Assembly (NCBI GenBank): GCA_002336765.1
Contig: DDES01000097.1
Coordinates: 1 to 5,861 of the forward strand
Origin: Novosphingobium sp. UBA1948
GTDB taxonomy: Bacteria > Pseudomonadota > Alphaproteobacteria > Sphingomonadales > Sphingomonadaceae
Direction: 5' to 3'
Length of the DNA: 5,861 nucleotides
The translations under genes were made by a program, and so were the position numbers. The notes below the pieces were generated by a model. The model was given only the letters and a program-made list of their open reading frames with translations, had not been told where the DNA came from and made no database searches. Within the stretch, counting starts at the first letter, position 1; each line of letters opens with the position of its first letter. Shown one piece after another: positions 1-5,406 of the stretch.

Positions 1-822
1 GAGCGCGCCGAGGGCGAGGGTGAGGGCGAAGGCCGTCGCAAGCGCCGCAAGCGCCGCCGTGGCCGTGGCCGTGATCGCCGCGAGGATGGTTCGACCATCG
101 AGGTGGGCGATGCCGACTATGTCGAGGATGAGACTGGCGAGGAAGGCGAGAGCGCCGAAACCGAGGGCACCGAGACGGAAACGGGCGACGCCGAGGCTGG
201 CGAAGCCGGTGACAATGGCGAGGATGGTCAGCGCAAGCGTCGTCGTCGCAAGCGTCGTCGCGGTCGCGGCCGTGGTGAGGGTGGTGCCGAGGGTGCCGGT
301 GAAGGCGGGGCCGAGGGTTCGCCCGAAGGCGCCGAGGCTGGTGACGAGGCTGGCGAGGAAGCGGAAGCTGTTGCCGCACCGGCTGACGCTGTGGTCGAGG
401 CTGCCGCCGAGGAAGCCCCTGCCAAGCCCAAGCGTAGCCGCCGCAAGAAGCCGGTTGCTGCCGAGGCCGATGCCGAGGTGGTGAGCGAGGAAGCGCCGGT
501 GGCCGAGCCTGCGGCGGAAGCGCCGGTCGAGGCCGTGGAAGCCGAGGCCAAGCCTGCCAAGCCCAAGCGCGCCCCGCGCAAGAAGAAGGTGGAGGCCGAG
601 GCTGCCGAGGCACCCGCCGAGGTCGTGGCCGAGGAAGCGCCCGCCAAGCCCAAGCGTGCGCCGCGCAAGAAGAAGGCCGAGGCTCCGGTGGTGGAGCAGG
701 CGGTTGAAGCGCCTGTCGAAAACCCCACGCCTGCTGAAGGCGGCGAGAGCGGTGATGATGGTAGCGACGACGACGGCCAGCCCAAAAAGCGCGGCTGGTG
801 GCAGCGCACCTTTGGCGAGTAA
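1..822 (+). CDS. rne: Ribonuclease E, C-terminal scaffold region (5' partial)
   Basis: The reading frame is open from the first base and ends at TAA 820-822, giving 273 residues with no folded domain visible. The composition is almost entirely Glu, Ala, Gly, Lys and Arg. Two arginine-rich blocks (nt 34-72 and 232-276, RRKRRKRRRGRGR type) alternate with acidic stretches. They are followed by three Lys/Arg boxes of the KPKRAPRKKK type (nt 421-453, 556-588, 643-675) separated by acidic Ala/Glu/Val/Pro linkers. The chain ends in GWWQRTFGE, which I recognise from the C-terminus of sphingomonad RNase E. In this family the N-terminal half cleaves single-stranded RNA, while the disordered C-terminal half binds RNA and degradosome partners. 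Only the latter is present; the S1, 5'-sensor and DNase I-like domains would lie upstream. A different Arg/Glu-rich RNA-binding protein is possible but less likely given the terminal motif. Confidence 0.78.
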   Translation, partial: ERAEGEGEGEGRRKRRKRRRGRGRDRREDGSTIEVGDADYVEDETGEEGESAETEGTETETGDAEAGEAGDNGEDGQRKRRRRKRRRGRGRGEGGAEGAGEGGAEGSPEGAEAGDEAGEEAEAVAAPADAVVEAAAEEAPAKPKRSRRKKPVAAEADAEVVSEEAPVAEPAAEAPVEAVEAEAKPAKPKRAPRKKKVEAEAAEAPAEVVAEEAPAKPKRAPRKKKAEAPVVEQAVEAPVENPTPAEGGESGDDGSDDDGQPKKRGWWQRTFGE

Positions 823-856
823 AAGCGCAGCCTGAGGGCTGGTTCGCAAACCCATG

Positions 857-895
857 AAAGGCCGGAAGCGGGGGCAACCTCACTTCCGGCCTTTT
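857..895 (+). terminator. Intrinsic terminator after the RNase E gene
   Basis: A perfect 12-bp stem (AAAGGCCGGAAG, 857-868, with CTTCCGGCCTTT, 883-894) runs into a TTTT tract (892-895). The apex can fold further: 870-873 pairs with 878-881 (one G-U), closing on a GCAA tetraloop at 874-877, with a single C/A mismatch at 869/882. It starts 34 nt after the stop codon and separates the RNase E transcript from the next unit. The tail on the opposite strand is poorer in U, so it probably works mainly on the plus strand. Confidence 0.85.
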
Positions 896-972
896 GTCAT
901 GCACGTTGTGCGCATATCCGACGAAAGACCTAGGGAAAGATAAGGGGGACGGCGCGCGCCTGATGCTAAGAA

Positions 973-1011
973 CTTGGCGTTAAGCCAAGGATTGGAAGAC
1001 CGAACTTCCAA
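973..1011 (+). promoter_or_regulatory. Tandem inverted repeats in the leader of the small-ORF unit
   Basis: Two consecutive inverted repeats sit directly before the Shine-Dalgarno of the 71-aa gene. The first is CTTGGC (973-978) with GCCAAG (984-989), loop GTTAA. The second is TTGGAAG (992-998) with CTTCCAA (1005-1011), loop ACCGAA. The CTTGG of the first arm could instead pair with CCAAG at 1012-1016, which includes part of the Shine-Dalgarno, so alternative folds are possible. They could act as RNA stem-loops or as a DNA operator for a dimeric regulator; the sequence does not decide. I could not identify a convincing -35/-10 pair between 896 and 972. Confidence 0.45.
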
Positions 1012-1013
1012 CC

Positions 1014-1019
1014 AAGGGA
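1014..1019 (+). promoter_or_regulatory. Ribosome binding site of the 71-aa gene
   Basis: AAGGGA lies 8 nt before the ATG at 1028 and decides the start. The in-frame ATGs at 1019 and 1022 overlap or abut this site, and the in-frame TTG at 974 would put both leader stem-loops into the coding sequence. Confidence 0.6.
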
Positions 1020-1027
1020 TGATGGGT

Positions 1028-1243
1028 ATGTCTTTGCCGCCGAAAACGGCCCCTGTCTGGCAAAAGCTCGCCAACGGAGGCCTCAAGCTTCTGCGCAGCA
1101 GCAATCTGGGCATGCAGATGCTGACGCAGCGTATTGAAATGTCGAAGCTCTCGCCTGCGCAAAAGAGCGACGAAATCTATGCATTCTTTGTCAAATGGGA
1201 AAAGGGGCTGTCCAATGAAGTCGCTCAACTTGGCCGGCTCTGA
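1028..1243 (+). CDS. Small basic protein of unknown function (71 aa)
   Basis: I do not recognise this family. The start ATG at 1028 is chosen from AAGGGA at 1014-1019. The frame ends at TGA 1241-1243. The product has 10 Lys/Arg against 5 Asp/Glu (net about +5), no signal peptide and no membrane segment. It appears largely helical, with a Leu/Met-rich segment (about residues 17-41) followed by a SPAQKSDEIYAFFVKWEKG stretch (42-60) rich in aromatic residues. Its last 29 nt overlap the start of the next gene, whose ribosome binding site lies inside this ORF. The two are therefore very probably co-transcribed and translationally coupled. That arrangement, the good Shine-Dalgarno and the preceding structured leader argue that it is a real gene. 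A partner or regulatory role with the FIST-like protein is inference only. Confidence 0.68.
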   Translation: MSLPPKTAPVWQKLANGGLKLLRSSNLGMQMLTQRIEMSKLSPAQKSDEIYAFFVKWEKGLSNEVAQLGRL

Positions 1244-2228
1244 CCACGGCCGTCTCAACGCGCTGCTGGGTCTGGACGATGCCGCCGCGCTGATCCGCGC
1301 TGGCGCGCCGCTGGCGATCGCCGGACGTGCCGAAGCGCTGGATACACTGCCCAAGGGCAACTGGATCGGTGGCACCACGCCTTATTTCCTCACCGAGGAT
1401 GGCGGCGAGGTGATTGGCGCCGACAAGGTCTTCGTGTCGGATTTCTCGGGTCTGGGCGCGGTGCGCGTCGCCACCTATGACGAGCATCACCTTGACAAGA
1501 TCACCGAGGATGCGCCGGAAAACGGCTTCGCGCTGGCGATCATCCCGTTCCAGTCGGTGGTGCATGAACGCTTTGCCCGTGAATCGGGTTCCTATCCGCT
1601 CGCTTTCCTCAAGCCCACCGTGGGCTGGATCGCTGGCTTCGATCTGGGCGAAGCAGGGGCTTGCGCCTATGTCTATGATGGCCAGCATGCCACGCGTCAC
1701 ACCAACCGCGCGGTGGTGCTGCATGTCGAGCTGCCGGAAGGGGTGATGCCTGGCGTCGAGATCGTCAATATCTTCGAGGCTGATGGTGTCGACGTGCTGC
1801 GGTTCGAGGAAACCGGATTTGCACAGACCCATGTGCTGGTGAATGGCGAGCGCCGCCCGTTTGTCGACTATATCCGCGAGCGCGGGCTCGAAGGCGGACA
1901 ATTGCCGCTGGTGGGCGATTTTGGCGGCGCGCGGATCAACGCCTCGCTGCGCGAAGTGGGCGATGGCTCGGTGCAGCTCTATGCTCCGGTGTTCCCGGGC
2001 GTGGATTATGCCTTTGCCGCGCCGGTGGCCGATTATGCCGCGGCGTTCCATGCCGCCTTTGTCGACCATTCGCATGATGGCGCGGTATTCTCGTGCAACT
2101 GCATCCTCAATTTCCTGTTCGGCGGCCTGGAAGGCAAGTCGATCGGCGGGGCGGCAGGGCCGGTCACCTTTGGCGAAATCGCCTACAGTCTGGTGAACCA
2201 GACGCTGGTGCAGGTGCGCGCGCTGTAA
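1215..2228 (+). CDS. Uncharacterised protein with FIST-like C-terminus (337 aa)
   Basis: The start is ATG 1215, preceded by AGGGG (1203-1207) at 7 nt. A longer in-frame extension to 1134 exists but lies inside the 71-aa gene and gives a K/R-rich tail unlike the rest. The protein is soluble-looking, with no signal peptide or transmembrane segment. Near residues 51-58 it has IGGTTPYF, and the end has FSCNC (292-296), GPVTFGEI (315-322) and NQT (328-330). FIST_C domains, found in bacterial sensory proteins thought to bind small ligands such as amino acids, typically end with a Cys-containing strand, a GEI motif and NQT in this order, so I suggest a distant FIST relationship. It is otherwise a hypothetical protein. 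Upstream it overlaps the 71-aa gene by 29 nt; downstream is a terminator, so the pair forms a complete two-gene unit. Confidence 0.75.
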   Translation: MKSLNLAGSDHGRLNALLGLDDAAALIRAGAPLAIAGRAEALDTLPKGNWIGGTTPYFLTEDGGEVIGADKVFVSDFSGLGAVRVATYDEHHLDKITEDAPENGFALAIIPFQSVVHERFARESGSYPLAFLKPTVGWIAGFDLGEAGACAYVYDGQHATRHTNRAVVLHVELPEGVMPGVEIVNIFEADGVDVLRFEETGFAQTHVLVNGERRPFVDYIRERGLEGGQLPLVGDFGGARINASLREVGDGSVQLYAPVFPGVDYAFAAPVADYAAAFHAAFVDHSHDGAVFSCNCILNFLFGGLEGKSIGGAAGPVTFGEIAYSLVNQTLVQVRAL

Positions 2229-2255
2229 CGTACTGTCTCCAATCCAGTCTTGCGC

Positions 2256-2291
2256 CAAGGCCCTGTTCCCGCAAAAGGAAGCAGGGCCTTG
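2256..2291 (+). terminator. Hairpin terminator after the FIST-like gene
   Basis: CAAGGCCCTG (2256-2265) pairs perfectly with CAGGGCCTTG (2282-2291). Inside, TTCC (2266-2269) pairs with GGAA (2277-2280) with G2281 bulged, closing on a CGCAAAA loop. It lies 27 nt after the stop codon. The tail beyond it (TTGCGTTGG) is poor in T, so termination may be incomplete or may need Rho. Confidence 0.65.
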
Positions 2292-2373
2292 TTGCGTTGG
2301 GGGCCTATCCCTTAACGCTGTCGAGCGATTGCTGGGCGTGGATCGGGGCAAATATCGGGGGAGTTTGGCCGCA

Positions 2374-3705
2374 ATGCGAATGATGGGAGCAGCGATGGGC
2401 TTGGTCGCCGCGCTGATGGCGGAGCCGGCCTATGCGGGCGATGGCTTCACCTTCTCGGCCAACAGCCGGTTGCGTTACGAGGCCGTCGACGGACAGGCAC
2501 GCGCCGCCACCAACCCTTCCGACCAATGGACCAGCCTGCGCACCGTGCTGCATGGCGATTGGAAGCAGGGTCCGTGGCAGGCCGTGGGTGAAGTCTGGGA
2601 CAGCCGCATATGGGGCGCCAACATAGGCACCGCGCCCACCACCAACGAGGTCAACACGCTCGAGCCGGTGCAGGCCTATCTCCGCTTTGATGCGGGCAGC
2701 TTGTTGGGCAAGGGCAGCAAGACCACGTTGCAGGCCGGGCGGATGCAGATGAACATCGGCTCGCGGCGGCTGATTGCCTCGGACGATTATCGCAACACCA
2801 CCAATGGTTACACCGGCGTTCTGGCCGAAACTTCGTTGAAATCAGGCTGGAATGCCACCGGCTTCTATGTCCTGCCGCAAACCCGCCTGCCCGACGATAC
2901 GGCCAGCATCCTCGACCAGCATGTGGCGCTCGACAAGGAAAGCCTGTCTTCGGTGCTGTGGGGCGGGGTGATCGCGCATCAGAAGAAGGGTAATCCCTAT
3001 CTGGCCGAGGCCAGCTTCATCCACTTTGGCGAGCGGGATGCCACGGGGCATCCCACCAAGGACCGTTCGCTCAACAATCTCGGCCTGCGGCTGGGGGTGG
3101 ATCCGCGCGCCGCGCATTGGGATCTGGGCGCGGAAGGCATTTACCAGTGGGGCAGCACCAGCGCTTCCACCGCCGCCAATGCCGCGCATCTCGATGTATC
3201 GGCCAGTTTTCTGCGTGCCTATGCCGGCTACACGTTCAAGGCCAAATGGAAGCCGCATCTGCTGGCCGAGTTTGATCGCGCCAGTGGCGATGCGCCGGGC
3301 GGCACCTATGGACGGTTCGACACGCTGTTCGGCATGCGCCGCGCCGATTTGGCGCCTTCGGGTCTTTATAATGCGGTGGGCCGCGCCAATATCGCCACGG
3401 CGGGCTTGCGGCTGGAAGTGACTCCCTCAGCGCGCACTGATGGCTTCATTGGCTGGCGTGGCCTGTGGCTGGCCAACAGCCACGACGCCTTTTCTACCAC
3501 CGGCGTCAAGGATGCCAGCGGTGCTTCGGGCAGCTTTGCTGGTCATCAGGTCGATCTGCGGCTGCGGCACTGGATCATGCCCAAGCATCTGCGTTTCGAG
3601 CTGGACGGCGTGTGGCTGGCGCGCGGGCGCTTTCTGGAGGCAGCACCCAACGGGCGGCGCGGCGACACGCGCTATATCTCGCTCAATCTGACCGCATTTC
3701 TTTGA
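2374..3705 (+). CDS. Alginate-export-family outer-membrane beta-barrel protein
   Basis: The 443-residue product starts at ATG 2374, about 10 nt after GGGGGAG (2357-2363). The TTG at 2329 would add a non-signal extension. Residues 1-21 form a signal peptide (Arg2, hydrophobic core 5-15, cleavage after AYA at 21). The mature protein begins with the strand pattern FSANSRLRYEAVD (27-39), alternates polar and aromatic residues throughout as in a beta-barrel, and ends in YISLNLTAFL. The segment GRMQMNIGSRRLIASDDYRN (122-141) followed by NGYTGV matches the conserved region of alginate_exp proteins, relatives of Pseudomonas AlgE. In sphingomonads such proteins are common outside alginate loci and probably act as passive channels for anionic substrates. 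No polysaccharide genes are nearby; instead kgtP follows by 66 nt, which suggests a porin for organic acids. The substrate is inference. Confidence 0.85.
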   Translation: MRMMGAAMGLVAALMAEPAYAGDGFTFSANSRLRYEAVDGQARAATNPSDQWTSLRTVLHGDWKQGPWQAVGEVWDSRIWGANIGTAPTTNEVNTLEPVQAYLRFDAGSLLGKGSKTTLQAGRMQMNIGSRRLIASDDYRNTTNGYTGVLAETSLKSGWNATGFYVLPQTRLPDDTASILDQHVALDKESLSSVLWGGVIAHQKKGNPYLAEASFIHFGERDATGHPTKDRSLNNLGLRLGVDPRAAHWDLGAEGIYQWGSTSASTAANAAHLDVSASFLRAYAGYTFKAKWKPHLLAEFDRASGDAPGGTYGRFDTLFGMRRADLAPSGLYNAVGRANIATAGLRLEVTPSARTDGFIGWRGLWLANSHDAFSTTGVKDASGASGSFAGHQVDLRLRHWIMPKHLRFELDGVWLARGRFLEAAPNGRRGDTRYISLNLTAFL

Positions 3706-3733
3706 TACGCCCCTTGCGCAAGCCCTGATTTGT

Positions 3734-3755
3734 GCTGCACGATCCGCGTGGCAGC
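3734..3755 (+). promoter_or_regulatory. Stem-loop just upstream of the kgtP ribosome binding site
   Basis: GCTGCACG (3734-3741) pairs with CGT-G-GCAGC (3747-3755, G3750 bulged) around the loop ATCCG. It ends 5 nt before the AGGAG Shine-Dalgarno and lies within the 66-nt gap after the porin gene. There is no T-tract, so it is not a standard terminator. It could stabilise or process the intercistronic RNA or tune kgtP translation, but it could also be chance in GC-rich DNA. Confidence 0.3.
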
Positions 3756-3760
3756 CAGAC

Positions 3761-3765
3761 AGGAG
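3761..3765 (+). promoter_or_regulatory. Ribosome binding site deciding a GTG start for kgtP
   Basis: AGGAG lies 6 nt before GTG 3772. The upstream in-frame TTG (3730) and GTG (3748) have no such site, and starting at 3772 gives a length within a few residues of E. coli KgtP. Confidence 0.75.
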
Positions 3766-3771
3766 CAGGGT

Positions 3772-5055
3772 GTGAGCGGACAGGCAGAGGAACACGGCAA
3801 GGGAACCGGCGGCATTGGCGCGATTATCGCGGCGAGCAGCGGCAATCTGGTCGAATGGTTCGATTTCTACATCTACGCCTTCTGCTCGCTCTATTTCGCG
3901 CCTGCCTTTTTCCCGCAGTCCGATGCCACGGGGCAATTGCTCAACACGGCGGGGCTGTTCGCCGCCGGTTTCCTGATGCGACCTATCGGAGGTTGGGCCT
4001 TTGGCCGATTTGCCGACCGGCATGGGCGGCGCCTGTCGCTGCTGGTGTCGGTGCTGGTGATGTGTGGCGGTTCGCTGGCGATTGCGGTGATGCCCACCTA
4101 TGCCACGATAGGCGTCTGGGCGCCCGCGCTGCTGATGGTGGCGCGGCTGGTGCAGGGCTTTGCGCTGGGCGGGGAATATGGCACCGCCGCCACCTATATG
4201 AGCGAGGTGGCCACCGAAGGGCGGCGCGGTTTTCTCTCCTCGTTCCAGTATGTGACGCTGGTGGGCGGCCAATTGCTGGCCTCGGCGCTGGTGGTGCTGT
4301 TGCAGGCTACGCTGGGTGAGGATGCACTCAAGGCCTGGGGCTGGCGCATTCCCTTTGCCATCGGGGCGGTGGCGGCGCTGGTGGCGCTGGCGGCCCGCTC
4401 GCGCCTGCCGGAAACCGCCGACGAGGCCGAGCGCAGCAGCGCTTCGGCGGGGCGGCTCTCGGCCTTGCTGCGCGATCATCCGCGCGCCTTCTTCTCGGTG
4501 CTGGGCTTCACGGCGGGCGGGTCGCTGATCTTCTACACATTCACCACCTATATGCAGAAATTCCTCGTCAATTCCTCGGGCATGAGCAAGCCGGTCGCCA
4601 GTCAGGTGATGACGGTGTGCCTGTTCATTTTCATGTGTTTGCAGCCGGTGATGGGCGCGCTGTCGGATCGCATCGGGCGGCGGGCCAATATGCTGGCATT
4701 TGGCGCGCTGGGCACTTTGGGCGTGGTGCCGCTGGTGGGCCTGCTGGGCAGCACGAAAGATCCGCTGGTGGCGGGGCTGCTGATTACGGCGGCGCTGGCG
4801 GTGGTGAGCCTCTACACGTCGGTGGCGGGTATCATCAAGGCCGAGTTGTTCCCGACCTCTGTCCGCGCGCTGGGCGTGGGCTTTGCCTATGCTTTGGCCA
4901 ATGCGATCTTCGGCGGGTCGGCCGAATATGCCGCGCTCTGGGCCAAGGTGCTGGGCCATGAGGGCGCGTTCTACTGGTACGTCAGCGCAATGATGGCGCT
5001 GGTCTTCCTCGTCAGCCTCGGCCTGCCGAAGCGGGCGCCCTATCTGGGGGGCTAG
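3772..5055 (+). CDS. kgtP: Alpha-ketoglutarate:H+ symporter (MFS, MHS family)
   Basis: The 427-aa product (GTG start set by AGGAG at 3761-3765; E. coli KgtP is 432 aa) imports 2-oxoglutarate with protons across the inner membrane. It follows E. coli KgtP nearly segment by segment: SSGNLVEWFDFY (22-33), FAAGFLMRPIGGW (63-75), the MFS signature GRFADRHGRR (78-87) and its second copy GALSDRIGRR (295-304), RLVQGFALGGEYGTAATYMSE (125-145), FYTFTTYMQKFLVN (254-267) and, near the end, VRALGVG and ANAIFGGSAEY. Twelve hydrophobic segments are expected, with an acidic loop near 213-222. It probably forms an operon with the outer-membrane barrel upstream. Its TAG stop shares the palindrome CTAG with the stop of the convergent PII-like gene, so there is no intergenic terminator. 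Transport of another dicarboxylate cannot be excluded, but the similarity is high along the whole length. Confidence 0.93.
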   Translation: MSGQAEEHGKGTGGIGAIIAASSGNLVEWFDFYIYAFCSLYFAPAFFPQSDATGQLLNTAGLFAAGFLMRPIGGWAFGRFADRHGRRLSLLVSVLVMCGGSLAIAVMPTYATIGVWAPALLMVARLVQGFALGGEYGTAATYMSEVATEGRRGFLSSFQYVTLVGGQLLASALVVLLQATLGEDALKAWGWRIPFAIGAVAALVALAARSRLPETADEAERSSASAGRLSALLRDHPRAFFSVLGFTAGGSLIFYTFTTYMQKFLVNSSGMSKPVASQVMTVCLFIFMCLQPVMGALSDRIGRRANMLAFGALGTLGVVPLVGLLGSTKDPLVAGLLITAALAVVSLYTSVAGIIKAELFPTSVRALGVGFAYALANAIFGGSAEYAALWAKVLGHEGAFYWYVSAMMALVFLVSLGLPKRAPYLGG

Positions 5056-5390
5056 CTGGCTTCATCGGCAGGCGCGGTGATACGGATGAACTGGTCGACC
5101 CGCGTAGTCCAGATCAGCCCGTCGCCCACGCGGCCGGTGTGGGCGACGCGGTGGATCGTGGCGCAGAGTCGCTCCGCGGCCTCGTCGCTGGCCACGATCA
5201 CCACCATCACCTTGGGTGTGTAATCCAGCAGGTCGCGCTTGATGCCGACGGGTTCGGACTGCTCCACCCATGTCGCGCTGCATCCATCCACGCGGGCCAC
5301 GCTCATGCCCGGAAATTCGGGCAGCAGTCGCAGCGCCGCGCGCAGCTGATCGAGGCGGGCAGGGCGGATAATGGCCTTGATCTCAAGCAT
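5052..5390 (-). CDS. PII-like (GlnB-type) signalling protein beside a metal efflux pump
   Basis: The 112-aa product has exactly the length of E. coli GlnB and aligns from residue 1: MLEIKAIIRPARLD matches the GlnB start. For this reason I choose ATG 5390 over the in-frame GTG at 5399, which is only 2-3 nt from the AGGA of the ribosome binding site. DYTPKV (56-61) matches the strand after the T-loop, and the B-loop TGRVGDG (85-91) matches TGKIGDG, the ATP/ADP-binding loop of PII trimers. The T-loop (about 37-55) is diverged: the position of GlnB Tyr51 is Asp53, Gln39 is not kept, and Lys90 is Leu92. Uridylylation control of nitrogen metabolism is therefore unlikely. It sits 14 nt after czcA and probably belongs to the PII group reported to accompany heavy-metal RND pumps. 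A role in sensing metal or energy state for the pump is inference. Confidence 0.85.
   Translation of the reverse strand: MLEIKAIIRPARLDQLRAALRLLPEFPGMSVARVDGCSATWVEQSEPVGIKRDLLDYTPKVMVVIVASDEAAERLCATIHRVAHTGRVGDGLIWTTRVDQFIRITAPADEAS
5120..5148. repeat. Perfect 10-bp inverted repeat inside the PII-like gene
   Basis: CGTCGCCCAC (5120-5129) and GTGGGCGACG (5139-5148) are exact inverted copies around a 9-nt centre, which can add one G-U and one C-G pair. It covers the codons of the B-loop (roughly AHTGRVGD) and lies about 65 bp from the convergent stop codons. No T-tract follows on either strand, so it is not a canonical terminator. Protein constraint and high GC could explain it. Confidence 0.5.
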
Positions 5391-5401
5391 TGTCGTCACT
5401 T

Positions 5402-5406
5402 TCCTC
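5402..5406 (-). promoter_or_regulatory. Ribosome binding site of the PII-like gene, overlapping the czcA stop
   Basis: On the minus strand TGAGGA contains both the TGA stop of czcA (5407-5405) and the GAGGA site (5406-5402). It lies about 11 nt before ATG 5390 but only 2 nt before GTG 5399. Neither spacing is ideal; the alignment to GlnB favours the ATG. The overlap implies coupling of PII-like translation to the end of czcA. Confidence 0.55.

Noticed and set aside
421..675. Regular repeats in the RNase E tail considered as a CRISPR or tandem-repeat array
   Set aside because: The repeats are in frame, unequally spaced (135 and 87 nt), and encode Lys/Arg boxes; this is protein repeat structure, not an array.
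228..809. 193-codon Ser/Ala-rich frame on the minus strand, and a 154-codon frame at 20-484 on the plus strand
   Set aside because: Both arise from the low-complexity repeats of the RNase E tail read in other frames; their composition mirrors the repeat and neither has a plausible ribosome binding site.
906..944. Possible promoter with TTGTGC at 906-911
   Set aside because: No acceptable -10 hexamer lies 16-18 nt downstream, so it is not reported as a promoter.
880..1378. Minus-strand open frames over the leader and small ORF (880-1113, 980-1378)
   Set aside because: They have no recognisable product, they cross the terminator or the overlapped genes, and the plus-strand arrangement explains the region better.
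1191..2351. 386-codon open frame on the minus strand
   Set aside because: It is a shadow of the FIST-like gene, runs through the terminator hairpin, and shows no domain or convincing start.
2329..2357. Possible promoter TTGCTG ... ATATCG upstream of the porin gene
   Set aside because: The match is weak, and the transcription start would fall at or after the ribosome binding site, leaving almost no leader.
3427..4959. 510-codon open frame on the minus strand
   Set aside because: It lies opposite the porin 3' end and kgtP, is rich in Arg/His/Gln with no recognisable domain, and is the typical complementary-frame shadow of GC-rich genes with strong third-position bias.
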